A stretch of DNA of 60,691 bases from Streptomyces sp. AV19. Lineage in GTDB: Bacteria; Actinomycetota; Actinomycetes; Streptomycetales; Streptomycetaceae. The stretch is taken from the NCBI RefSeq assembly GCF_015999245.1, contig NZ_JAEAMR010000022.1, positions 225,024 through 285,714 of the forward strand, read 5' to 3'. The position numbers were made by a program, and so were the translations under genes. Positions 42,944 to 50,942 of this stretch are shown piece after piece (position 1 is the first letter of the stretch; the number at the start of each line of letters is the position of its first letter). The notes beneath the pieces are model-generated. The model ran no database searches, was not told the DNA's origin, and was given only the letters and a program-made list of their open reading frames with translations.

Positions 42944-43474
42944 TCAGAAGAGCCCTTCCTGCTCCCCCGCCCCGGCCACCCCGCGCTCGAAGGCCAGCAG
43001 CCGCCGCTTGCGGTCGAGCCCGCCCCCGTAGCCGGTGAGGCTGCCGTCGGCCCCGACGACCCGGTGGCAGGGGACGATGATCCCGACCGGGTTCCTGCCG
43101 TTGGCGAGCCCGACGGCCCGGGAGGCGCCCGGTGCCCCGATGTGCTCGGCGAGCTCCCCGTAGGAGACGGTGGTGCCGTACGGGATCTCGGTCAGGCCGG
43201 CCCACACGCGCCGCTGGAAGGGCGTGCCGTGCAGGTCGAGCCGCAGGTCGAAACGGGTCGACTCGCCCGCGAAGTAGGCCGCCAGCTGCCGCGCCGCCTC
43301 GGCGAAGGGGGCGTCCCGGACGTCCCCGGGCACACCGAAGTCCTCCTCGGGCGGGCGGTGTCGCTGGTCGGTCATGTACAGGTGGGAGAGCGTGCCGTCG
43401 GTGGCGACGAGCGTGAGCGGGCCGTAGGGGCTCTCCAGGACGACGTGGACTATGGCGGCGTCAAGTACAGACAT
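42944..43474 (-). CDS. ogt: Methylated-DNA-protein-cysteine S-methyltransferase
   Basis: 176 residues. It removes methyl groups from O6-methylguanine in a suicidal transfer to C136 in the intact P-C-H-R-V motif (IIVPCHRVV). The DNA-binding segment GTPFQRRVWAGLTEIPYGTTVSYGELAEHIG with an Arg finger region (ASRAVGLANGRNP) is also complete. It starts 13 nt after the Ada-AlkA stop with RBS ACCGGAG, so it is the second gene of an alkylation-repair operon. Confidence 0.96.
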   Translation of the reverse strand: MSVLDAAIVHVVLESPYGPLTLVATDGTLSHLYMTDQRHRPPEEDFGVPGDVRDAPFAEAARQLAAYFAGESTRFDLRLDLHGTPFQRRVWAGLTEIPYGTTVSYGELAEHIGAPGASRAVGLANGRNPVGIIVPCHRVVGADGSLTGYGGGLDRKRRLLAFERGVAGAGEQEGLF

Positions 43475-43486
43475 GGCGTTCTCCGG

Positions 43487-44974
43487 TCAACTCCGGTGCG
43501 GGGAGGGGTCGGTGGGCATCCGGGCGGCCGGGTGGTCGTCCGCGGCCCAAAGGTACTGGACGGCGTAGGCGCGCCAGGGCCGCCAGGCCACGGCGTGCCG
43601 GGTCAGGGCGCCGGGGGTGGCGGGCAGTCCGGCGCGGGCGGCGGCGCGGCGCACGCCCAGGTCGGTGGGGATGAAGGCGTCCGGGTCGCCGAGGGCGCGC
43701 ATGGCGATGATCCCGGACGTCCAGGGGCCTGTGCCGGGCAGTCCGTCGAGGACGGCGCGGGCGCGCGTCCAGTCGCACCCGGTGCCGAGGTCGAGTTCGC
43801 CGGAGGCCAGGGCCTCGGCCAGGCGCAGCAGGGCGCCGCGGCGGACGGCGGGCATGGCCAGGTCGCCGGGGTCGAGGGCGGCCAGGGCCTCGGCCGTGGG
43901 GAAGAGGTGGGTGAGCCCGCCGGGTGCGGTGACGGGGGTGCCGTGGGCGGTCACCAGGCGGGCGGCGAGGGTACGGGCGGCGGCCGTCGAGACCTGCTGG
44001 CCCAGGACGGCCCGCAGGGCGAACTCCCCGGCGTCCACGGTGCGCGGGACCCGGCGGCCCGGGGCGCGGTCCACCAGCGGCGCCAGGTGCGCGTCGGTGC
44101 GCAGCAGCGCGTCCACCGCCTCGGGGTCGGCGTCCAGGTCGAGGAGCCGGCGGCACCGGCTGATGGCCCCGGCGAGGTCGCGCTGGTCGGTGAGGGAGAG
44201 GCGGCAGTCGATGTGGCCGGGGCGGGGCGCGAGGGAGACGGTGCCGTGTCCGTGGGGCAGGCGCAGGGTGCGGTGGTACGCGCCGTCGCGCCACTCCTCG
44301 ACGCCGGGTACGGCGGTGGCGGCGAGGTGGCCGAAGAGGTTGCCGGGCTGGAAGGGCGCGCGGAAGGGCAGGCGCAGGGCCAGGGTGCCGGGGGTGGCGG
44401 GCGGGCGGCCGTTCCCGGCGCGGACGCGCAGCTCGGTGGGGGCGAGGCCGAAGACCTCGCGGACGGTCTCGTTGAAGGCGCGGACCGAGGAGAAACCGGC
44501 GGCGAAGGCGACGTCCGCCATGGGCAGGTCGCTGGTCTCGATGAGGATCCGGGCAGTCTGCGCGCGCTGGGCGCGGGCCAGGGCCAGCGGCCCGGCGCCG
44601 AGTTCGGCCAGGAGCCGGCGCTCGACCTGCCGGGCGCTGTAGCCGAGCCGGGCGGCGAGGCCGGGGACGCCCTCGCGGTCCACGATGCCGTCGGCGATCA
44701 GGCGCATGGCGCGGGCGACGAGGTCGGCGCGCTCGTTCCAGCGCGGCGAGCCCGGGCTCGCGTCGGGCCGGCAGCGCTTGCAGGCCCGGTAGCCGGCCTG
44801 TTGGGCGGCGGCCGCGCTCGGGTAGAAGGCCATGTTCCGGTCCTTGGGCGGAACGGCCGGGCAACTGGGGCGGCAGTAGATGCGGGTGGTGCGGACGGCG
44901 GTGAAGAACCAGCCGTCGAAGCGGGAGTCCTTGGACCGCACGGCCCGTACGCAGCGGTCGACGTCGGTGTGCAT
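43487..44974 (-). CDS. Ada-AlkA fusion: methyl-phosphotriester sensor/AraC regulator and DNA glycosylase
   Basis: 495 residues. Residues 1-75 are the Ada N-terminal zinc domain, with ligands C34, C38, C65 and C68 (YCRPSCPA, ACKRC), which accepts methyl groups from phosphotriesters. About 80-170 is an AraC-type HTH. About 185-480 is an AlkA-type 3-methyladenine glycosylase, with the helix-hairpin-helix GLPGTGPWTSGIIAMRALG and the catalytic Asp in FIPTDLGVRRAA. ATG 44974 is preceded by GAGGAC. The protein both senses and repairs methylation, and activates its own operon. In E. coli the functions are in separate Ada and AlkA proteins. Confidence 0.95.
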   Translation of the reverse strand: MHTDVDRCVRAVRSKDSRFDGWFFTAVRTTRIYCRPSCPAVPPKDRNMAFYPSAAAAQQAGYRACKRCRPDASPGSPRWNERADLVARAMRLIADGIVDREGVPGLAARLGYSARQVERRLLAELGAGPLALARAQRAQTARILIETSDLPMADVAFAAGFSSVRAFNETVREVFGLAPTELRVRAGNGRPPATPGTLALRLPFRAPFQPGNLFGHLAATAVPGVEEWRDGAYHRTLRLPHGHGTVSLAPRPGHIDCRLSLTDQRDLAGAISRCRRLLDLDADPEAVDALLRTDAHLAPLVDRAPGRRVPRTVDAGEFALRAVLGQQVSTAAARTLAARLVTAHGTPVTAPGGLTHLFPTAEALAALDPGDLAMPAVRRGALLRLAEALASGELDLGTGCDWTRARAVLDGLPGTGPWTSGIIAMRALGDPDAFIPTDLGVRRAAARAGLPATPGALTRHAVAWRPWRAYAVQYLWAADDHPAARMPTDPSPHRS

Positions 44975-45043
44975 GTCCTCAAGGATCCGCCGTGGCGGCG
45001 GCCTTGGCTCGCGGAAATCCGACATCGACGTCGCGGCCGCCTC

Positions 45044-45090
45044 TGTCAATGATGGTTGACACCCTCTCCATCTGTCATCCAAAGTTGACG
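45044..45090. promoter_or_regulatory. Paired palindromic operators before the HTH gene
   Basis: TGTCAA-TGATGG-TTGACA at 45044-45061 and TGTCAT-CCAAAG-TTGACG at 45073-45090 share an identical 18-bp layout (TGTCAW-N6-TTGACR), with centres 29 bp apart. The first ends in a TTGACA -35-like hexamer. They lie directly before the small HTH gene and within the divergent region shared with Ada-AlkA. Confidence 0.7.
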
Positions 45091-45092
45091 CC

Positions 45093-45317
45093 ATGGCCGG
45101 AACCGAAGCGAAGGACGCCCTCGGCACCACCGAGGCCGCCATGCACACCGACCCCCGCGTGGGTCTGCGCGCCGTCGCCGCGCTGCGGCGGCTGGTCGAA
45201 CGCCTGGAGGCGCTCCAGGTCGACAACGCCCGGCGCCAGGGCTGGTCCTGGGAGGACATCGGGAACTCCCTCGGGGTCAGCAGGCAGGCCGTCCACAAGA
45301 AGCACGCCAGGAGGTAA
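45093..45317 (+). CDS. Small helix-turn-helix DNA-binding protein
   Basis: 74 residues. AVAALRRLVERLEALQVDNARRQGWSWEDIGNSLGVSRQAVHKKHARR is a sigma-70 region 4/HTH_11-like motif; the recognition helix is near the C-terminus. It is the usual size for a minimal regulator. It is followed 5 nt later by a Clp-N-domain gene, a pairing I recall in other Streptomyces. The two palindromes upstream are its likely operators. Confidence 0.85.
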   Translation: MAGTEAKDALGTTEAAMHTDPRVGLRAVAALRRLVERLEALQVDNARRQGWSWEDIGNSLGVSRQAVHKKHARR

Positions 45318-45322
45318 CAGGC

Positions 45323-45618
45323 ATGTTCGAGAGGTTCACCAAGGAGGCGCGCGTCGTCGTGGTCGTCGCCCAGGAGGAGGCGCGCCTGCTGAACCACCCC
45401 CGGATCGGCGCCGAGCACCTCCTCCTCGCCGTCGCGACGCGCGGGGACGCGCCGGGCGCCGGCACCCTGGCCCGGCTCGGGATCACCTGACCGAGCATGT
45501 GCTGCTCGGCATCACGACGCTGGACGATCCGCCGACGGTCGGTCTGCTGCGGCGTTGCGGTACGACGCCGCGGGATTTGCGGGAGGGGATTCTCGCGGAT
45601 CTGGGGGCGGCGGCGTGA
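45323..45618 (+). pseudogene. Truncated, frameshifted Clp N-terminal-domain gene
   Basis: ATG 45323 (RBS GGAGG) starts MFERFTKEARVVVVVAQEEARLLNHPRIGAEHLLLAVATRG, a canonical ClpC/ClpA N-domain repeat, but meets TGA at 45488. The next frame reads DHLTEHVLLGITTLDDPPTVGLLRRCGTTPRDLREGI to 45618, the end of a second Clp-N repeat. The expected intervening sequence (about 80-100 residues) is missing. So an internal deletion fused repeat 1 to repeat 2 out of frame. A 55-residue product may still be made. Confidence 0.78.
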
Positions 45619-45640
45619 CGGGGGGGTGGGGCGTTCTGCT

Positions 45641-45994
45641 CCCCGCCCCGCCCTTTCACCGTTTCCCCCGGGGCTGCGCCCCTCGGCCCGGCTCCGCGCT
45701 GCGCGCGGTGAGCGGGGGCTTCGCCCCCTGCACCCCCCCCTTTCGGGGCTCTGCCCCGGACCCCGCGACGCGGCTGCGCCGCGTTCGTCCTCAAGCGCCG
45801 GACGGGCTGAGTTCGCGGCTCCGCCGCTCGTCCTCAAGCGCCGGACAGGCTGATCAGCGCGCCCGGGCCGGTTTATTCGCCCAAGCCGGTTTATTCGCCC
45901 GAGCCGGAGATCCAGCCCGGGGCACCGATCCAGCGGCGAAGCCGCGTTACGGGCCCCGGGGCGCAGCCCCGGAAGAAACGGTGAAAGGGCGGGG
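45641..45994. repeat. Dispersed GC-rich intergenic repeat, copy 3 (compound)
   Basis: Contains CCCCGCCCTTTCACCGTTTC at 45646-45665 and its inverse at 45975-45994. It holds the reverse complement of bases 1-80 (45642-45721) and two copies of CCTCAAGCGCCGGAC(G/A)GGCTGA (about 45789-45810 and 45832-45853). A direct repeat GCCGGTTTATTCGCCC lies at about 45869-45901. It fills the space between the Clp-N remnant and the convergent LLM oxidoreductase gene. Confidence 0.85.
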
Positions 45995-46009
45995 CGGGGA
46001 GAAAACCCC

Positions 46010-47008
46010 TCACCCCAGCACCGGAATCACCCGCTCCCCATACGCGTCGATCACCGCCTCCCTCGCATCATGCATCGCATACAGCGCGAACTGGTCAACC
46101 CCCAGCGCCCGCAACCGCTCCAGCTTCTCGACATGCGCCTCCACCGGCCCCAACAGGCAGAAGCGGTCCACGATCTCGTCGGGGACGAAGTCCGTGGACG
46201 GGTTCCCGGCCCGCCCGTGGTGGCTGTAGTCGTAGCCGCGGCGCTTCTCGATGTACGCGGTGAGCTCCCCGGGGACGGCGGCGGAGTGCTCGCCGTAGCG
46301 GGCGACCAGGTCGGCGACGTGGTTGCCGACCATGCCGCCGAACCAGCGGCACTGCTCGCGCGCGTGCGCCAGGTCGTCGCCGACGTAGGCCGGCGCGGCG
46401 ACGCAGATCGTCACCGACGCCGGGTCGCGGCCCGCCTCGGCGGCGGCCGTCCGCACGGCCCGGACCATCCACTCGGTGAGGAACGGGTCCGCGAGCTGGA
46501 GGATGAAGCCGTCCGCCTCCTGCCCGGCCAGGGCCAGCGCCTTCGGCCCGTACGCCGCCACCCAGACCGGCAGCCGGCCGTCGCGCACCCAGGGGATCCG
46601 CAGCGCCTTGCCGCCCACGTCCGCCTCCCGGCCCTCGGCGAGGTCGCGGATGACGCGCACCGACTCCCGCAGCGCGGCCAGGGTGTTGGGCCGGCGCCCG
46701 GCGACGCGCATCGCGGAGTCGCCGCGGCCGATGCCGCACACGGTGCGGTTGCCGTACATGTCGTTGAGCGTGGCGAAGGTGGAGGCGGTGACCTCCGGGG
46801 TGCGGGTGGTGGGGTTGGTGACCATGGGCCCGACCACGAGCCGCTCGGTGTGCTCCAGGATCCGGCTGTGGATGACGAAGGGCTCCTGCCACAGCACGGC
46901 GGAGTCGAAGGTCCAGCCGTAGCGGAAGCCGCGCCGCTCGGCGCGGCGCATCAGCTCCACGACGGCGGAGGCGGGCGGGTCGGTCTGCAGGACGAGGCCG
47001 AAGTCCAA
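46010..47008 (-). CDS. F420-dependent LLM-class oxidoreductase (TIGR03842-like)
   Basis: 332 residues of the luciferase-like monooxygenase TIM-barrel fold. The start is TTG 47008 with AAGGAG 9 nt upstream and the expected N-terminus DFGLVLQTDPPASAVVELMRRAE. Typical strands are TFDSAVLWQEPF, VGPMVTNPTTRTPEVTASTFATLND and the phosphate-loop GIGRGDSAMRVAGRRP. From memory, this subfamily is found beside dihydropyrimidinases, as here. It may supply a reduction or oxidation step in pyrimidine or amide breakdown. Its substrate is not established. Confidence 0.85.
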   Translation of the reverse strand: MDFGLVLQTDPPASAVVELMRRAERRGFRYGWTFDSAVLWQEPFVIHSRILEHTERLVVGPMVTNPTTRTPEVTASTFATLNDMYGNRTVCGIGRGDSAMRVAGRRPNTLAALRESVRVIRDLAEGREADVGGKALRIPWVRDGRLPVWVAAYGPKALALAGQEADGFILQLADPFLTEWMVRAVRTAAAEAGRDPASVTICVAAPAYVGDDLAHAREQCRWFGGMVGNHVADLVARYGEHSAAVPGELTAYIEKRRGYDYSHHGRAGNPSTDFVPDEIVDRFCLLGPVEAHVEKLERLRALGVDQFALYAMHDAREAVIDAYGERVIPVLG

Positions 47009-47069
47009 GAGGGATGGCTCCTTGTCGAGGTGTCGAGGTGTCGAGGCTGCCTTGCGCCGCCGGTCCGGC

Positions 47070-48515
47070 TCATCCCGTGGGCCTGTGGTTCCGGCCGGGG
47101 GCCCAGGGGTCGTCCCCCGGGAAGGCACCGTGGGAGAAGGCGGTACGGGGGACGAAGCGGCCGTGCCCGGCGCGTCCGGTGAACCGCCGCCGGTCGATGA
47201 CCACTTCGCCGCGCGAGAGGACGGTCTCCACCTGTCCGGTGACGCGCCTGCCCTCGTAGGCCGAGTAGTCGACGTTCATGTGGTGGGTCGCGGCCGAGAT
47301 GACCTGCTCGGCGTGCGGGTCGTAGACGACGACGTCGGCGTCGGCGCCCGGCGCGAGAGTGCCCTTGCGCGGGGCGAGGCCGAACATCCGCGCCGGGGCG
47401 GCGCAGGCGATCTCGATCCAGCGGCGGCGGGAGAGGTGGCCGTCCACCACCGCCTGGTGGAGGAGGTCCATCCGGTTCTCCACGCCGGGCAGCCCGTTGG
47501 GGATCTTCGAGAAGTCGCCCCGGCCGAGCTCCTTCTGTCCGGCGAAGCAGAACGGGCAGTGGTCGGTGGAGACGACCTGGAGGTCGTCGGTGCGCAGCGC
47601 GCGCCACAGCGCCGCCTGGTGCTCGCGGGGCCGCAGCGGCGTGGAGCAGACGTACTTGGCGCCCTCGAAGCCGGGTCCGGCGAGGTCGTCGGTGGACAGG
47701 TAGAGGTACTGCGGGCAGGTCTCGCCGAAGACCGGCAGCCCCTCGTCCCGGGCCCGGGCCAGCTCGGCGACGGCCTCCCGCGCCGAGACGTGCACGACGT
47801 AGAGCGGGCTGCCGGCGACCTGGGCCAGCCGGATCGCCCGGTGGGTGGCCTCGGCCTCCAGCAGCGCCCGGCGCACCTCGCCGTGGTGGCGGGGGCCGGT
47901 GCGGCCGGCGGCGAGCGCCTGCTCGACGAGGACGTCGATGGCGGGGCCGTTCTCGGCGTGCATCATGATCAACCCGCCGTTGCCGGCGGCCCGTTGCATG
48001 GCCCGCAGGATCTGGCCGTCGTCACTGTAGAACACCCCGGGGTAGGCCATGAACAGCTTGAACGAGGTCACGCCCTCCCCGACGACCCGGTCCATCTCCT
48101 TGAGCGTGCCCTCGTGCACGTCGGAGACGATCATGTGGAAGGCGTAGTCGATCGCGCATCTGCCCTCGGCCTTCGCGTGCCAGGTGTCCAGACCCTCGCG
48201 CAGGGCGCCCCCGCGCGGCTGCACCGCGAAGTCGACGACGGTGGTGGTGCCGCCCCAGGCGGCGGCCCGCGTCCCGGTTTCGAAGTCGTCGGAGGAGGCC
48301 GTCCCGCCGAACGGGAAGTCGAAGTGGGTGTGGGCGTCGACGCCGCCCGGGACGACGTACTTCCCGGTCGCGTCGATGACCCGCTCCGCCGTCCAGCCCT
48401 GCGCGAAGGAGGGCGCGGCCAGGGCGGCCACCTTGCCGTCCTCGATCAGGACGTCGGCGTACGTCTCCTCCGCGGCGGTGATCACCAGCCCGCCGCGGAT
48501 CAGCGTCCTGCTCAT
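47070..48515 (-). CDS. Dihydropyrimidinase (hydantoinase)
   Basis: 481 residues. It opens the ring of 5,6-dihydrouracil/dihydrothymine to N-carbamoyl-beta-amino acids. All amidohydrolase metal ligands are present: H62-x-H64 (AHTHFDFPF), the carboxylated K154 (SFKLFMAYPG), H187 (MMHAEN), H243 (VVHVSA) and D319 (STDHCPF). ATG 48515 overlaps the stop of the aminotransferase by 4 nt (ATGA). The product is the substrate of the nitrilase-family gene at 49941. Confidence 0.94.
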   Translation of the reverse strand: MSRTLIRGGLVITAAEETYADVLIEDGKVAALAAPSFAQGWTAERVIDATGKYVVPGGVDAHTHFDFPFGGTASSDDFETGTRAAAWGGTTTVVDFAVQPRGGALREGLDTWHAKAEGRCAIDYAFHMIVSDVHEGTLKEMDRVVGEGVTSFKLFMAYPGVFYSDDGQILRAMQRAAGNGGLIMMHAENGPAIDVLVEQALAAGRTGPRHHGEVRRALLEAEATHRAIRLAQVAGSPLYVVHVSAREAVAELARARDEGLPVFGETCPQYLYLSTDDLAGPGFEGAKYVCSTPLRPREHQAALWRALRTDDLQVVSTDHCPFCFAGQKELGRGDFSKIPNGLPGVENRMDLLHQAVVDGHLSRRRWIEIACAAPARMFGLAPRKGTLAPGADADVVVYDPHAEQVISAATHHMNVDYSAYEGRRVTGQVETVLSRGEVVIDRRRFTGRAGHGRFVPRTAFSHGAFPGDDPWAPGRNHRPTG

Positions 48516-49795
48516 GACCTCTCCCCCGAGTCCGCGGTCCGCAGCGCCTCTTCCAGCATCGCCGCGCCCTCCTCGGCCTCGGCGACGGTGAGCGAGAGCG
48601 GCGGGGCGACGCGCAGCACGTCGCCCGCGCGGCCGCCGCGGCCGATCAACAGGCCCTGTTCCCGGGCGGCTTCGAGGGCCCGGGCGGCGGTCCGCGGCGA
48701 GGCGAGCTCGACGCCGATCATCAGGCCGCGGCCGCGCACCTCGCGGACGGCCGGGAGTCCGGCGGCGACGGCGCGCAGCCGTTCGGTCAGCAGGCCGCCG
48801 ACGCGGCGGGCGTTGCCCTGGAGGTCGTGGTCGAGGAGGTACTCCAGGTTGGCGAGGCCGGCCGCCGTGGTGACGGGGCTGCCGCCGAAGGTCGAGATGG
48901 AGTTGGCGTCCAGGCAGTTCATGACCTCGGCGCGGGCGACGACGCCGCCGAGCGACATGCCGTTGCCGATGCCCTTGGCGAAGGTGAGGACGTCCGGCGG
49001 CCCGCTGCCCGCGTGGGCCTGCCAGCCCCAGAAGTGGTCGCCGGTCCGGCCCCAGCCGGTCTGCACCTCGTCGCTGATCCAGAGGATGCCGTGCCGGTCG
49101 AGGACCTCGCGGAAGGCGGCGAGGAGGCCGTCGGGCGGCGCGGTGAACCCGCCCACGCCCTGCACCGGTTCGGCGATCAGCGCGGCGACGGTGCCGTGCG
49201 CCTGGCCGAGCATGTCCTCCAGATCGCGCACGCTCGCGGCGATGAAGCCGTCGTCGTCGAGGTGGGCGTACGGGCCGCTCGTGCGGACGGCGCCGTGCAC
49301 GTAGAGGGTCTGCAGCGGGGAGAGACTGGTGGGCGACCAGGCGGAGTTGCCGGTGATGCCGACGGTGGAGAAGGAGCGGCCGTGGTAACTGTTGCGCATG
49401 GCCAGCACCTGGTTGGAGCGGCGGTACGCGGTGGCCAGCAGCAGGGCGGTGTCGTTGGCCTCGGTGCCGGAGCTGGTGAAGAAGACGCGGGCGTCGGGGA
49501 TGCCGCTCAAGGCCGCGACGCGCTCGGCGAGTTCGACCGCGTGCCGGTCGAGGTAGAGCGTGGAGGTGTGCAGGACGCGCCCGGCCTGCTCGGCGACGGC
49601 CTTGGTGACCTCGGGCAGGGCGTGGGCGGTCATGGTGGTGAGGATGCCGCCGAAGAAGTCGAGGTAGCGGCGGCCGTCGGCGTCCCACACGTGGCGGCCC
49701 TCGCCGCGGACGATCTCCAGGGGCTCGTCGTAGTAGAGGGCGAGCCAGGAGGGCATGACCGCCCGGTGCCGGGCGTGCAGGGACGACGCGTTCAC
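48512..49795 (-). CDS. Class III PLP aminotransferase (beta-alanine/omega-amino acid type)
   Basis: 427 residues, PLP fold type I. The Schiff-base lysine is K274 in TFAKGIGNG, the cofactor Asp is in ISDEVQTGWGRTG, and YHGRSFSTVG binds the ring. It would transfer the amino group of beta-alanine or beta-aminoisobutyrate, products of the hydantoinase and ureidopropionase, to pyruvate or 2-oxoglutarate. It is co-translated with the hydantoinase. A tandem 24-bp repeat lies just upstream. Confidence 0.9.
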   Translation of the reverse strand: MNASSLHARHRAVMPSWLALYYDEPLEIVRGEGRHVWDADGRRYLDFFGGILTTMTAHALPEVTKAVAEQAGRVLHTSTLYLDRHAVELAERVAALSGIPDARVFFTSSGTEANDTALLLATAYRRSNQVLAMRNSYHGRSFSTVGITGNSAWSPTSLSPLQTLYVHGAVRTSGPYAHLDDDGFIAASVRDLEDMLGQAHGTVAALIAEPVQGVGGFTAPPDGLLAAFREVLDRHGILWISDEVQTGWGRTGDHFWGWQAHAGSGPPDVLTFAKGIGNGMSLGGVVARAEVMNCLDANSISTFGGSPVTTAAGLANLEYLLDHDLQGNARRVGGLLTERLRAVAAGLPAVREVRGRGLMIGVELASPRTAARALEAAREQGLLIGRGGRAGDVLRVAPPLSLTVAEAEEGAAMLEEALRTADSGERS

Positions 49796-49806
49796 TGTGC
49801 CTCCTT

Positions 49807-49854
49807 GTTCTCCCCCGGCGCCTGAACGGCGTTCTCCCCCAGTGCCTGAACGGC
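49807..49854. repeat. Two tandem 24-bp repeats
   Basis: GTTCTCCCCCGGCGCCTGAA(CGGC) at 49807-49830 is repeated at 49831-49854 with two differences (GGCG to AGTG). They lie between the aminotransferase start and the nitrilase stop, in the leader of the aminotransferase gene. Confidence 0.8.
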
Positions 49855-49940
49855 CTGGGCGGTACCCCCGTCGCCGCCCGCGCGGCGCAGAGGTGCGGGC
49901 ATCGCCGCAGTCCGCGGCCCGGCGGCCGCGCGTGCGCCGC

Positions 49941-50783
49941 TCACGGCCGGACCAGCCCGTCGTACGCGTCGGGCCGCCGGTCCCGGTAGAACGCCCACTG
50001 CCGGCGGACCTCGTCGATGAGGCCGAAGTCCAGGTCCCGGACGACCAGTTCCTCCTTGCTGTCGCTGGCGACGTCGCCGACGAACTCGCCGCGCGGGTCG
50101 ACGAAGTACGACGTGCCGTAGAAGTCGTCGTCCCCGTACTCCTCGCGGCCGACGCGGTTGATGGCGGCGACGAAGTACTCGTTGGCGACCGCGGCCGCGG
50201 GCTGCTCCAGCTTCCACAGGTGGGACGAGAGGCTGCGCGAGGTGGCGGAGGGGTTGTAGACCAGCTGGGCGCCGGCCAGGCCGAGTTGGCGCCAGCCCTC
50301 GGGGAAGTGCCGGTCGTAGCAGATGTAGACGCCGACGCGGCCGGCGGCGGTGTCGAAGACGGGCCAGCCGAGGTTGCCGGGTTTGAAGTAGTACTTCTCC
50401 CAGAAACCCTTGACCTGGGGGATGTGGTGCTTGCGGTACTTGCCCAGGTAGCTGCCGTCGGCGTCGACGACGGCGGCGGTGTTGTAGTAGTGGCCGGGCT
50501 GTTCGACCTCGAAGACGGGGACGACGATCACGAGGCCCGTCTCCCTCGCGAGCCGCCGCATCCGGGTCACCGTCGGACCATCGGGGACGGGCTCGGCCCA
50601 GCGGTAGTGCTCGTCCTCCTGGACCTGGCAGAAGTAGGGGGCGTTGAAGACTTCCTGGAAGCCGATGACCTTGGCGCCCTGCGCGGCGGCGGCGCGGGCG
50701 TGCTCCTCGTGCTTGGCGATCATCGATTCGGTGTCACCGGTCCAGGAGGCCTGGACCAGGGCGGCGCGCACAACGTTGGCCAT
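49941..50783 (-). CDS. Nitrilase-superfamily beta-ureidopropionase
   Basis: 280 residues. It should hydrolyse N-carbamoyl-beta-alanine to beta-alanine, CO2 and ammonia. The E-K-C triad is complete: E44 (GFQEVFNAPYFC), K118 (GKYRKHHIPQ) and C155 (VYICYDRHFPEGWR). ATG 50783 follows GGAGGAGC. It is the first gene of the leftward operon that continues with the aminotransferase, hydantoinase and LLM oxidoreductase. Together they form a near-complete reductive pyrimidine pathway lacking an obvious dihydropyrimidine dehydrogenase in the window. Confidence 0.93.
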   Translation of the reverse strand: MANVVRAALVQASWTGDTESMIAKHEEHARAAAAQGAKVIGFQEVFNAPYFCQVQEDEHYRWAEPVPDGPTVTRMRRLARETGLVIVVPVFEVEQPGHYYNTAAVVDADGSYLGKYRKHHIPQVKGFWEKYYFKPGNLGWPVFDTAAGRVGVYICYDRHFPEGWRQLGLAGAQLVYNPSATSRSLSSHLWKLEQPAAAVANEYFVAAINRVGREEYGDDDFYGTSYFVDPRGEFVGDVASDSKEELVVRDLDFGLIDEVRRQWAFYRDRRPDAYDGLVRP

Positions 50784-50942
50784 GAGCTGCTCCTCCGCGA
50801 GGGATTCGGGCGGGCCGGCACGTGAAGATCCGCGTGTGGATGCGACCGTAAGCCCCGCCCTCCGCCGGGGCAAGACCGGCACCCCGAACAGAGAAACACA
50901 GGCAGCCTTGCAAGTTTCCCTGCGCTTCCTTAGGGTGGGGCC

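Noticed and set aside
42640..43038. 132-residue rightward frame in the gap before ogt
   Set aside because: No recognisable product or good RBS, proline-rich composition, and its 3' half is antisense to ogt.
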